Both the position numbers and the translations under genes were made by a program. A DNA stretch of 10,254 nt from Myxococcota bacterium (GTDB lineage Bacteria > Myxococcota_C > UBA6777), in contig JAKLKB010000211.1 of NCBI GenBank assembly GCA_023150835.1, forward strand, positions 1 to 10,254, written 5' to 3'. Of the stretch, positions 1 through 6,294 are shown one piece after another (position 1 is the first letter of the stretch; each line of letters opens with the position of its first letter). Below the pieces are notes generated by a model. The model did no database searches. It was given only the letters and a program-made list of their open reading frames with translations, and was not told where the DNA came from.

Positions 1-240
1 AGCAGCCTTACCCAAGGACTGTCCGCGTGTCGCGCAGAGGCATCGGACTGGAGAAGCATCCGACTGTGCCTCTCTATTCTCTCCCAACGTTTCCTCCACC
101 AAAGTTTCCCTCGGCTTCTGGGGGCGGGTCAACGGGGCTTTCCGAAGCAAGCCCGCTCCATGTCGGGGCGGGTCGTTGACCCTGCGGTTCTCCTGTCGTC
201 GTTGCGCGCTGTTTCGCTGCGCGGTGGAAGTGAGGGGCGT
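1..240. other. Non-coding region downstream of the J-domain gene
   Basis: No convincing gene is visible here. The short open frames lack recognisable domains and overlap the end of the J-domain gene. The stretch holds a nested inverted repeat (described separately) and a 10-base direct repeat GGGGCGGGTC at 121-130 and 165-174. Near the left edge is an imperfect direct repeat (GCATCGGACTG / GCATCCGACTG, about 41-67). I see no hairpin followed by a T-run that would be a classical terminator for the leftward operon. Confidence 0.5.
126..182. repeat. Nested inverted repeat (possible RNA structure) 3' of the J-domain gene
   Basis: The outer arms GGGTCAACG (126-134) and CGTTGACCC (174-182) are perfectly complementary over 9 bp. 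Directly inside the left arm, GGGCTT (135-140) pairs with AAGCCC (149-154) around an 8-base loop, leaving a 19-base one-sided bulge. In the leftward transcript this lies about 60 bases after the J-gene stop, so it may act as a 3' stabilising structure or a weak terminator. It has no adjacent T-tract. The pairing is read directly from the sequence; the function is inference. Confidence 0.45.
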
Positions 241-741
241 TTACTTGGCGCTTTCCCACTCGCGGAGGCGTTTTTGAAAGAACACATTTTTGCTCTCAAA
301 CGTCGAGGCCATGCGAAGGGTCTGGATCGCTTTGACCCGATCCCCCGACTGATAGAGGCGTTCCGCTTCTTGGTAGAGCTTGCGTCCTTGGGGGGTTGTG
401 CCACCTGCGGCCACTTTGTTCTCTCGCAAACGCTTCTCGTCTTCGTCCGTGTATCGTAGCCTTTTCTGGGGTGCTGTCAAACCTTCGTTGTAGAAGGCGC
501 GCTTGTCGTCGTCGCGCAACACAAGATAAGCCTCCGTCACGCGCTTGTATACCCGATCAATCGCGACTTTGAGTTGTTCGTCTGTGCTTTCGAAAAACAA
601 ATCGGGGTGCAGCGTACGTGCGCGGCGATGATACGCCACGCGGATATCGCCGCTGTTTGCGTTGCGTTGTAGCCCGAGCAGTTGGTAATAGTCCAACTCG
701 TCGATCCGCGACGCAAGAGCCATAAGTTTCTGAATATCCAT
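241..741 (-). CDS. Small J-domain (DnaJ-like, class C) co-chaperone with TPR-like tail
   Basis: A 166-residue protein. A J-domain occupies about residues 16-85: it opens with LDYYQLLGL and carries the essential HPD tripeptide (H45-P46-D47), which in this family stimulates Hsp70 ATP hydrolysis. The glycine/phenylalanine region, zinc finger and C-terminal substrate domains of DnaJ are absent, so it is a class C (type III) J protein. Residues about 118-160 (GRKLYQEAERLYQSGD and on) look like one or two helical TPR-type hairpins, a possible client- or partner-binding tail. The ATG is preceded by TTTAGGAG three bases upstream, with a second GGAGG further up. It lies 109 bases after the Hsp70-like gene in the same orientation and is most likely its dedicated partner in one operon. 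The J-domain call is secure; the TPR reading is tentative. Confidence 0.93.
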   Translation of the reverse strand: MDIQKLMALASRIDELDYYQLLGLQRNANSGDIRVAYHRRARTLHPDLFFESTDEQLKVAIDRVYKRVTEAYLVLRDDDKRAFYNEGLTAPQKRLRYTDEDEKRLRENKVAAGGTTPQGRKLYQEAERLYQSGDRVKAIQTLRMASTFESKNVFFQKRLREWESAK

Positions 742-850
742 CCGCTCCTAAACCTCCGCCTTTCCCCTACACATCGAACCGATCCATCCGCCAACTTGTT
801 CCCATCCTCTCGGCGCTCGCAAGAGACCGTACCGCCCCTGCACACCGCGC

Positions 851-2443
851 TTATCCATTCGCCAACTCCATCCCTGCGCCGCGTTGGCTGAGTCGTACCA
901 CTTCGTCCTCGCTTAGCGCGCTTGAGAGCGCAACCGTCATGCGTTGGCGCAAGCCTGTTTCGAGATCTCGTGCCGTCACATGCACCAGCCCCGATGCGTC
1001 GATACTAAACGTCACTTCGATCCGCGCTTGCCCCCGATAACCGATGCGGAAACCTTCAAAATCAAAATACCCCAGCAAGACATTCTCTTCTTCGCGATTC
1101 GATTCGCCCTGATACACCCGAATATTCACCCGCTCTTGGCCGTCTCGAACCGTCGTAAAGATCCGCGAACGCTCGATCGGGATCGGCGTATTCCGCTCGA
1201 TCAACATCTCCGTGTATCCCCCCACCGTCGCGATCTGCAACGACAGCGGTGTGACGTCCAGCAAGTGCGCTGCTCCGATGTGCCCGCCTCGTGCCGCACC
1301 GCTTTGGATCAAGCTGTGCGCATGAATGGCTGCTCCCAGCGCCACCACTTCGTCCGGGTTCAACGAGACGTTCGGCGGTTGCCCAAAGTAGTACTGCACC
1401 GCCTCCCGCACCAACGGAAGCCTTGTCGGCCCACCCACAAGGATCACCCCATCCAACTCTTTTGGATGCAACCTCGCTGCCCCCAACGCTTCATCGCAGA
1501 CCTTGAATGTCCGTTGCACAAGGTCCGTCACCAAGCTATTGAACTCTTTTTGCGAGACCATGTACTCCAAACTCATGCTGCGACCGCGATCCACAAAGAT
1601 ATCTGGGATCGACACCAACACTTCGGGATGCACCGACAACAGCTTTTTCGCCTCTTCACAGGCTTCTCGCAGCTTTTGCAGGCTCTGCCGATTTTGACGC
1701 AGATCCACCCGCGTATCCCGCAGATAACGATCCACCAAATACTCTGTCATCCGCATATCAAAGTCGTCACCACCCAGATACGAGTCTCCCGCCGTCCCCA
1801 ACACCTCGAAGATATCGCCGTCGATCTCCATCACCGACAAGTCAAATGTCCCGCCGCCCAGATCGTAGATCGCCACCCGCTGACGCAACTCTCGACCATA
1901 ACCGTACGCAAGGGCCGCTGCCGTCGGCTCGTTGATCATCCGCAACACATTCAGTCCTGCGATCCGCCCCGAGTCCAACGTCGCTTGGCGTTGGTTGTCG
2001 TTAAAGTACGCAGGCACCGTCACCACCGCATCCACGATATCGTCTTGAACATACGCCGACGCGAGGTTGCGCATCTCCCGCAAGATGAATGCGGAGATCT
2101 CTTCGGGAGAAAAAAGCTGGCCATCGATCATCAAGCGGATCGCGTGGTTGTCTGACTCGACGATCTGGTACGCACAAAACGTCTGCGCCTTCTTCACTTC
2201 GTGCGAAAAGCTCTTGCGACCGAGGATCCGCTTGACCGACCACACCGTCCGATCTGGATCGAGGATCACGTGCCGCTTCGCTTCGTTTCCGACGATCACG
2301 CGGTCGCCACCGGGAAAATGCACCACCGAGGCATGCAAGTTGTCTCCCCACTGATTCGGTACCACGATCGGTGCGCCGTTGGCCACCACTCCAACGCAAG
2401 AGTTTGTCGTTCCCAAGTCGATGCCTATGGCGTGTTTTCCCAT
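851..2443 (-). CDS. Hsp70 family protein (DnaK paralogue) lacking the C-terminal lid
   Basis: A 530-residue Hsp70. The nucleotide-binding domain has all signature segments: [10 protein letters not shown] (6-15), catalytic-type lysine in SVKRILGR (K71), [11 protein letters not shown] (171-181), [10 protein letters not shown] (194-203, T199) and [14 protein letters not shown] (334-347). The interdomain linker region is [10 protein letters not shown] (393-402). The beta-sandwich substrate-binding domain follows to about residue 505, including [19 protein letters not shown] (475-493). The chain stops at 530, about 20 residues after the sandwich, where DnaK (about 638 residues) continues into its alpha-helical lid, so almost the whole lid is missing. 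The ATG is one base after the stop of the upstream acyl-CoA dehydrogenase (TGAGATG), implying translational coupling, and a J-domain gene follows. It is probably a specialised chaperone, not the housekeeping DnaK: no grpE or full-length dnaJ is adjacent. Confidence 0.95.
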   Translation of the reverse strand: MGKHAIGIDLGTTNSCVGVVANGAPIVVPNQWGDNLHASVVHFPGGDRVIVGNEAKRHVILDPDRTVWSVKRILGRKSFSHEVKKAQTFCAYQIVESDNHAIRLMIDGQLFSPEEISAFILREMRNLASAYVQDDIVDAVVTVPAYFNDNQRQATLDSGRIAGLNVLRMINEPTAAALAYGYGRELRQRVAIYDLGGGTFDLSVMEIDGDIFEVLGTAGDSYLGGDDFDMRMTEYLVDRYLRDTRVDLRQNRQSLQKLREACEEAKKLLSVHPEVLVSIPDIFVDRGRSMSLEYMVSQKEFNSLVTDLVQRTFKVCDEALGAARLHPKELDGVILVGGPTRLPLVREAVQYYFGQPPNVSLNPDEVVALGAAIHAHSLIQSGAARGGHIGAAHLLDVTPLSLQIATVGGYTEMLIERNTPIPIERSRIFTTVRDGQERVNIRVYQGESNREEENVLLGYFDFEGFRIGYRGQARIEVTFSIDASGLVHVTARDLETGLRQRMTVALSSALSEDEVVRLSQRGAGMELANG

Positions 2444-2444
2444 C

Positions 2445-3599
2445 TCAGCACCCCAACAAACGTGCGATCACCATACGCTGGATCTCCGAAGTCCCTTCGC
2501 CGATCTCCAACAGCTTTTGATCGCGGTAAAAACGTTCGACGTGGTATTCGTTGATCAGCCCGTAGCCACCGTGTATCTGCACCGCATCCGCCACCACCCG
2601 CTTCATCACTTCTGAGCAATATAGCTTGGCCATCGCTGCTTCTTTCTTGAAGTCTCGCTTGTGGTCGCACAACCAGCACGCCTTGTACAATAGATTGCGC
2701 GCTGCTTCGATCTCCATCGCCATATCCGCCAACTTGAACGAGATCGCTTGGAACTGACTGATCGCTTTGCCAAATTGCTTGCGTTCTTTCGCATAGTTCA
2801 GCGCCATCTCAAACGCCCCTTGCGCCCCTCCCAAGCCCATCGAACCGATGCTCAAACGTCCCTTGTCCAACGTCGCCAACATCTGACGAAAACCATCCCC
2901 TCGCCGACCCAACATCGCACTCTCTGGCAGTTCCACATCCTCAAAATACAACTCTGCTGTATTCGAGGCACGCCACATCATCTTGCCGTGGATACTGCGC
3001 GACGTAAATCCCGGCGTTCCTTTCGCGGGCATCAAGAAATTCGAGTATTCCTTCTTTCCTCCCACCGAGTCCTCCGTCACCGCTTGCACCACGATCACCT
3101 CGGTCATCTCGGTCGCGCCGTTCGTAATAAAGATCTTGCTCCCGTTCAGCACCCATCCCTTGTCCGTCTTGCGCGCCCGTGTTTGCGTCCCTCCCGCGTC
3201 CGATCCCGCGTTCGGCTCCGTCAATCCAAACGCAGCCAACCCTTTTCCCTCCGCCAACATCGGCAACCAACGCTCTTTTTGCTCCTCGTTCCCAAAATAC
3301 GCGATCGGTCCCACACCCAATGAATTCGCCGCCGCCACCGTCGCGGCATGCGAACCATCCACTCGTGCGATCTCTTCTACTGCCAACACATACGTCAGAT
3401 AATCCGATGCCATCCCACCATATTGCTCAGGAATCAAAAAGGCAAACATCCCCAACTCGCCCATCTTCCGGGTCAACTCAACACTAAATTCTTCTTTGGC
3501 ATCCAACGCTATCGCACGCGGCTTGATCTCGGCTTCTGCGAATCGACGGATCTGTTGGCGAAACTCTTCTTGCTCGGGACTCAGATCAAAGTTTAACAT
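2445..3599 (-). CDS. Acyl-CoA dehydrogenase (short/branched/butyryl-CoA type)
   Basis: A 384-residue FAD flavoenzyme catalysing alpha,beta-dehydrogenation of an acyl-CoA (fatty-acid or branched-chain amino-acid breakdown), passing electrons to ETF. The N-terminal helical domain begins [15 protein letters not shown]. The middle domain has [14 protein letters not shown] (124-137) and [14 protein letters not shown] (168-181). The C-terminal helical domain has [20 protein letters not shown] (273-292) and [20 protein letters not shown] (341-360). The likely catalytic base is Glu368 in GEGTSEIQR, the usual short/medium-chain position. I chose the ATG at 3599: AGGAGAAGG lies just upstream, and the longer in-frame start at 3686 falls at the -35 element of the predicted promoter and would add a non-family extension. 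It is first in the operon with the Hsp70 and J genes. The substrate cannot be told from sequence alone. Confidence 0.95.
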   Translation of the reverse strand: MLNFDLSPEQEEFRQQIRRFAEAEIKPRAIALDAKEEFSVELTRKMGELGMFAFLIPEQYGGMASDYLTYVLAVEEIARVDGSHAATVAAANSLGVGPIAYFGNEEQKERWLPMLAEGKGLAAFGLTEPNAGSDAGGTQTRARKTDKGWVLNGSKIFITNGATEMTEVIVVQAVTEDSVGGKKEYSNFLMPAKGTPGFTSRSIHGKMMWRASNTAELYFEDVELPESAMLGRRGDGFRQMLATLDKGRLSIGSMGLGGAQGAFEMALNYAKERKQFGKAISQFQAISFKLADMAMEIEAARNLLYKACWLCDHKRDFKKEAAMAKLYCSEVMKRVVADAVQIHGGYGLINEYHVERFYRDQKLLEIGEGTSEIQRMVIARLLGC

Positions 3600-3657
3600 C
3601 TGCCTTCTCCTGCCCTCTCTCGCGGCTTTGGGGGACTGTTGCGAAACATACGCCGCT

Positions 3658-3686
3658 ATGATAGCCAACTCCCCCCCGCTCGACAA
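3658..3686 (-). promoter_or_regulatory. Predicted sigma70-type promoter of the acyl-CoA dehydrogenase-Hsp70-J operon
   Basis: On the minus strand TTGTCG (3686-3681) and TATCAT (3663-3658) are separated by exactly 17 bases, giving 4/6 and 5/6 matches to the sigma70 consensus. The expected transcript start is near 3651, leaving a leader of about 50 bases before the ATG at 3599. The element lies in the 128-base divergent gap. The -10 core reads as a -10-like hexamer on the other strand too (TATGAT, 3657-3662), but that strand lacks a good -35. Confidence 0.5.
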
Positions 3687-3727
3687 TAGAAGTCTTTCAC
3701 GAATTCAAACAAAGGACACTCACGCTG

Positions 3728-4858
3728 ATGATCCCACACACACACCGCTCTCTTTCTCCTCTGTTCATCCAACCCATCCACCGCTCTCTTTCGCTCTTTC
3801 TTCTCCTTGCCTTTCTGCTCGTACCACCCCTTCGACCCACCACTCCCCTCGCCCAAACTCCTCCTCTCCCCAAGATCCGTATCCTCCCCGAACCTCCCCT
3901 CTGGAGCTTCCATGCCCAACAAGCCGTCCTACACCTCGATCTCCACCTCCAAAGTACTCCCCAAGAACCCCTCTCCTTGCGCTTCGCCCAACTCTACGCC
4001 GCTTCCAAAGGCCAAACCCTTCACATCCACGTCTTTTCCAAAGACACCCTTCTCGCTTATGCCCGTCGCTTCGACTCCCAACAACGCGCTTGGCTCCCCC
4101 ACCACTCAACCGACCTCCCGCCCTCCAGCGATCTTGTCTTGTCCCTCCCTCCCCTCCGTTATCCACGCCATCAAACCCCCGATTCCTTGCTCCTCCGCCT
4201 TTACTTCCAACAAGGCCCCCGCGCCCTTCAACGCACCCTTTCCATCCAACCCCAGTCTCCCGCTCTTCCTCACCTCCGCTTTCCCGTCCGTGGCCGCTGG
4301 TGGGTCGCCAACGGACACGGACCCGCCGCACCCCACCGTCATCGGCTCCGCGAACCCTCCGCTCCCTTCCTTGCCCCCCAACGCTTTGCCCTCGATCTCT
4401 TGCGCATCGACCACAACAACCGCATCCATCGCGGCGCTCCCCACCAAAACGAAAGCTTCCTCGGATTCTCCGAACAAGTCTATGCCCCCGCTGACGGACA
4501 GATCCACTCCATCGAACGCCACCACCCCGACCCCCACCCCGGTCGACCCGACAAACAAAATCCCCTCGGAAACTACATCCTGATCCAACACACACACCAA
4601 CTCTTTTCCTTGCTCGCCCACCTCAAACAAGGCTCCATCCAAGTCGAACCCAAACAATCCGTTAAAGCTGGACAATGGATCGCCCGCGTCGGAAACAGCG
4701 GCGACGGCTCCACTCCCCACCTCCATTTCCAACTCCTGCGCTCCCCACAACCCGAATCCGCACCCTCTCTCCCTCCCCTCTTCTGGGGACTCTCCGCACC
4801 TCTCGGTACCTTCTCTCCCTTCTGCCCCCAAGACGGACAAATCGTCCTCGCTTTCTAA
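3728..4858 (+). CDS. Secreted M23 (LytM/lysostaphin-type) zinc metallopeptidase
   Basis: A 376-residue exported protein. The N-terminus has basic/histidine residues, a hydrophobic stretch about 20-33 and a likely signal-peptidase site near PLAQ (40-43). Residues about 50-190 form an unassigned domain. The M23 domain runs from about 190 to 335: an NGHG...HRH...QRFALD segment (195-223) supplies the usual first zinc ligands (H203 or H205, and D223), then VYAPADGQI (251-259), LLAHL (295-299, H298) and GNSGDGSTPHLHF (322-334, HxH at H331/H333). It probably cleaves peptidoglycan peptides in the periplasm or envelope. ATG 3728 follows AAAGGA by about 11 bases. It is the only intact long plus-strand gene and is divergent from the dehydrogenase. 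Composition is odd: by my count 49 Pro and 27 His, matching the C-rich plus strand. Confidence 0.9.
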   Translation: MIPHTHRSLSPLFIQPIHRSLSLFLLLAFLLVPPLRPTTPLAQTPPLPKIRILPEPPLWSFHAQQAVLHLDLHLQSTPQEPLSLRFAQLYAASKGQTLHIHVFSKDTLLAYARRFDSQQRAWLPHHSTDLPPSSDLVLSLPPLRYPRHQTPDSLLLRLYFQQGPRALQRTLSIQPQSPALPHLRFPVRGRWWVANGHGPAAPHRHRLREPSAPFLAPQRFALDLLRIDHNNRIHRGAPHQNESFLGFSEQVYAPADGQIHSIERHHPDPHPGRPDKQNPLGNYILIQHTHQLFSLLAHLKQGSIQVEPKQSVKAGQWIARVGNSGDGSTPHLHFQLLRSPQPESAPSLPPLFWGLSAPLGTFSPFCPQDGQIVLAF

Positions 4859-4876
4859 CCTTATACGATCTCCAAG

Positions 4877-4897
4877 CGATGCGTGATCAAAGCATCG
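4877..4897. terminator. Possible weak terminator hairpin between convergent genes
   Basis: CGATGC (4877-4882) pairs with GCATCG (4892-4897) around a 9-base loop in the 28-base gap between the M23 gene stop and the FkbM gene stop, and it overlaps the latter stop codon. The position suits bidirectional termination between convergent genes, but the stem is only 6 bp and no T-run follows on either strand. Treat it as a candidate only. Confidence 0.2.
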
Positions 4898-5798
4898 TCC
4901 CATACACATCGATACGCGGCGCACCCTGCAATCGCTCCCTCACCCTTTCAACATCCCTCACAAACAACGCATTGTCACTCGAAACCCCCTCCACTTCCAC
5001 CGCGCCCATCTGGTCTCCCAATGCGTACAGCGTCCGATTCATCGGATTGTACGCATACGCACCAAATCCCAAAGACAGCATATACCGAAACAATTCTCCC
5101 TCGTCATAACCATACCGTTCTCCCGCTCCCCCCAGTTCCATGATCACCGAATGCAGGCCGGGCTCTCGAAAAGTCTTCTCTCCCCCCCTCACCACCGCCG
5201 TCTCAAAACCTTCCACATCGATCTTGATCACCGACGGCACCGCTCCCCCCAAGATCCCATCCAAGGTCCGTACTTGCACCGACACCGTTTCTTTTCCCTG
5301 ATCCTCTAAACCTGCCACCCGATTCATCGTGTTCTCCGAGCGCGTAAACAACATCTCCCCCTCTTTCTCCGCCAATCCAATGTTCAGCGCCGTCACCCGC
5401 TCGCTCAAATCATTCAAACGCACATTCGCCGACAGCCTCGAAAAGGTCTCCGGCACAGGCTCCACACAAATCCCCCTCGCCTTCCTCCCCCCACACGCCA
5501 ACAACGTGTACGAACCCACATTCGCCCCGATATCCACAAACAGGTCTTCCGAACCCAACGTATGCAGCACGTACCCCATCGACGAAAATTCATGCAAACC
5601 ACAATACACATTCCCCGTCAGGCCCGTCTCTCTCGAACGCAGCAAAAACTTGAGCCCCATGATCCAATCATACGCCAACTCGCCCTGCACCAATCGCCCA
5701 CCCACCTGCCAACGCACATAACGAGACAACGCATCCAGCCGATGCTCCCGATTGATCGGATGATTCCACAAAAAACGCAACGTCGATAACAATCCCAT
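4887..5798 (-). CDS. FkbM family S-adenosylmethionine-dependent methyltransferase
   Basis: A 303-residue protein with a class I SAM methyltransferase fold of the FkbM family, which O-methylates hydroxyls on sugars, lipids or secondary metabolites. The SAM-binding motif I is LFVDIGANVGSYTLLA (86-101). The acidic ribose-binding segment CVEPVPETFSRLSANVRLN (111-129) follows, and the hallmark FkbM motif IKIDVEGFETAVVRGG lies at 191-206. There is an N-terminal extension of about 60 residues and a C-terminal tail after about 280. No signal peptide is evident, so it is probably cytoplasmic. ATG 5798 has AAGGAG six bases upstream, a strong start. It is convergent with the M23 gene and isolated from the lysC gene by a 468-base repeat-rich gap, so it is probably its own transcription unit. 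The acceptor is unknown, and no glycosyltransferases lie next to it. Confidence 0.93.
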   Translation of the reverse strand: MGLLSTLRFLWNHPINREHRLDALSRYVRWQVGGRLVQGELAYDWIMGLKFLLRSRETGLTGNVYCGLHEFSSMGYVLHTLGSEDLFVDIGANVGSYTLLACGGRKARGICVEPVPETFSRLSANVRLNDLSERVTALNIGLAEKEGEMLFTRSENTMNRVAGLEDQGKETVSVQVRTLDGILGGAVPSVIKIDVEGFETAVVRGGEKTFREPGLHSVIMELGGAGERYGYDEGELFRYMLSLGFGAYAYNPMNRTLYALGDQMGAVEVEGVSSDNALFVRDVERVRERLQGAPRIDVYGTML

Positions 5799-5841
5799 TG
5801 ACCGCTCCTTACTGCGGATAGAAGTTTTCTGTTCCTTTCAC

Positions 5842-5861
5842 GTCGATCATTTCTGATCGAC
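5842..5861 (-). promoter_or_regulatory. Perfect hairpin (GAAA tetraloop) upstream of the FkbM methyltransferase gene
   Basis: Arms GTCGATCA and TGATCGAC (8 bp, no mismatch) enclose four bases. Read as RNA on the minus strand the loop is GAAA, a stable GNRA tetraloop. It ends 44 bases before the FkbM start codon, so it is either an operator-like palindrome at the promoter or a structured 5' leader. There is no T-run after it on the minus strand, so it is not a simple intrinsic terminator. Confidence 0.45.
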
Positions 5862-5927
5862 AAGGGGTCATTCGCTCTCCGTTGATGCTCCGCCCCCCAA
5901 GGGGAATAGAAGTCTTGCTTTGCTTGG

Positions 5928-5944
5928 ATGGGGCGCTGCCCCAT
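5928..5944. repeat. GGGGCGCTGCCCC palindrome, copy 1
   Basis: ATGGGGC and GCCCCAT pair perfectly over 7 bp around the loop GCT. The first 15 bases (5928-5942) recur exactly at 6188-6202 in the same orientation, flanking the C/G-rich hairpin pair. Confidence 0.6.
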
Positions 5945-6019
5945 AGGCGTTAGGTTAAGGTGAAAACCTCGTAGAGTCGGTCTTGATCGCCTTTTCTTTT
6001 GTTCTCCCCCCCCCTCAAT

Positions 6020-6037
6020 CCCCCCGTGAACGGGGGG
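6020..6037. repeat. REP-like C/G palindrome, left member of inverted pair
   Basis: CCCCCCG (6020-6026) and CGGGGGG (6031-6037) form a perfect 7-bp stem with loop TGAA. It is preceded by a C-rich run with CCCTCAAT and resembles, in reverse orientation, the hairpin at 6122-6145 (shared core CCCCCGTGAAC). The design recalls REP-type intergenic palindromes present in many copies per genome; copy number cannot be judged here. Confidence 0.6.
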
Positions 6038-6121
6038 AAGTTGGAACGGGCAGCGTCTGCATTTCGTGCATACAGCGTGCGTCATGAAAAAACAAAATCC
6101 CCGAGGCTTCCGACTTTCGCT

Positions 6122-6145
6122 CCCTCCCCTGTTCACGGGGGAGGG
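6122..6145. repeat. REP-like C/G palindrome, right member of inverted pair
   Basis: CCCTCCCCTG (6122-6131) pairs with CGGGGGAGGG (6136-6145), a 10-bp stem with a single G-T wobble and loop TTCA. Its reverse complement shares CCCCCGTGAAC with the left member at 6020-6037. The flank continues with G-rich sequence to about 6161. The two members face each other across about 85 bases. Confidence 0.6.
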
Positions 6146-6187
6146 CAGGGCGGGGTGGGGGGCTTTCCTCCGCTTCACAAGGCGCGT

Positions 6188-6202
6188 ATGGGGCGCTGCC
6201 CC
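6188..6202. repeat. GGGGCGCTGCCCC palindrome, copy 2
   Basis: An exact 15-base direct repeat of 5928-5942. Here the right arm continues as CCCCCC, so the outer two base pairs of copy 1 are lost. Confidence 0.6.
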
Positions 6203-6294
6203 CCGCACTCAGCGCATCCGCCCACTCTGCCCCTAACCACCGCACTCAGCACTTCCGCCAACAGCATCAACCGATCGCAGGCAGCGCATCCGCC
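6203..6294 (-). repeat. Degenerate short repeats derived from or resembling the lysC 3' end
   Basis: Read on the minus strand, GGCGGATGCGCTG occurs inside the end of lysC (6294-6282) and again, identical over 13 bases, at 6222-6210. A third, variant copy GGCGGAAGTGCTG lies at 6259-6247. The two copies outside the gene share a longer 20-base frame ending GAGTGCGG, spaced 37 bases apart. This looks like slipped duplication at the 3' end of lysC. Confidence 0.5.

Larger units (their letters stand above)
5799..6266. other. Repeat-rich intergenic gap between lysC and the FkbM gene
   Basis: 468 bases without a supportable gene. Open frames crossing it are low-complexity and follow the repeats. From left to right it holds a perfect hairpin at 5842-5861, a 17-base palindrome at 5928-5944, a pair of inversely oriented C/G-rich hairpins at 6020-6037 and 6122-6145, a second copy of the GGGGCGCTGCCCC motif at 6188-6202, and short tandem repeats resembling the lysC 3' end from 6203. 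It must also contain the FkbM gene promoter; I cannot pick one out with confidence. Confidence 0.7.

Noticed and set aside
944-2155. Long open frame on the plus strand opposite the Hsp70 gene
   Set aside because: It lies wholly antisense to a well-conserved Hsp70, is rich in His/Arg/Gln/Pro typical of mirror frames, and shows no domain.
3600-3686. Longer N-terminus for the acyl-CoA dehydrogenase from ATG 3686
   Set aside because: The 29 extra residues do not look like the family, the start would fall at the -35 element of the likely promoter, and a strong AGGAG site precedes the ATG at 3599.
3765-4595. Gly/Arg-rich open frame on the minus strand opposite the M23 gene
   Set aside because: It is a compositional mirror of a C-rich coding strand, with no motif. 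The plus-strand frame has a signal peptide and complete M23 motifs.
6122-6161. Hairpin as the intrinsic terminator of lysC
   Set aside because: The stem is strong but no T-run follows on the lysC transcript strand, and an inverted partner nearby fits an intergenic repeat better.
5618-6208. Open frame across the repeat-rich gap continuing into the FkbM gene in another frame
   Set aside because: Its translation follows the palindromic repeats and antisense/out-of-frame FkbM sequence. It has no ribosome-binding site and no domain.
5799-6266. CRISPR array or tRNA in the repeat-rich gap
   Set aside because: Repeats are few, unequal and palindromic, with no regular spacers. No cloverleaf or CCA-type end was found.
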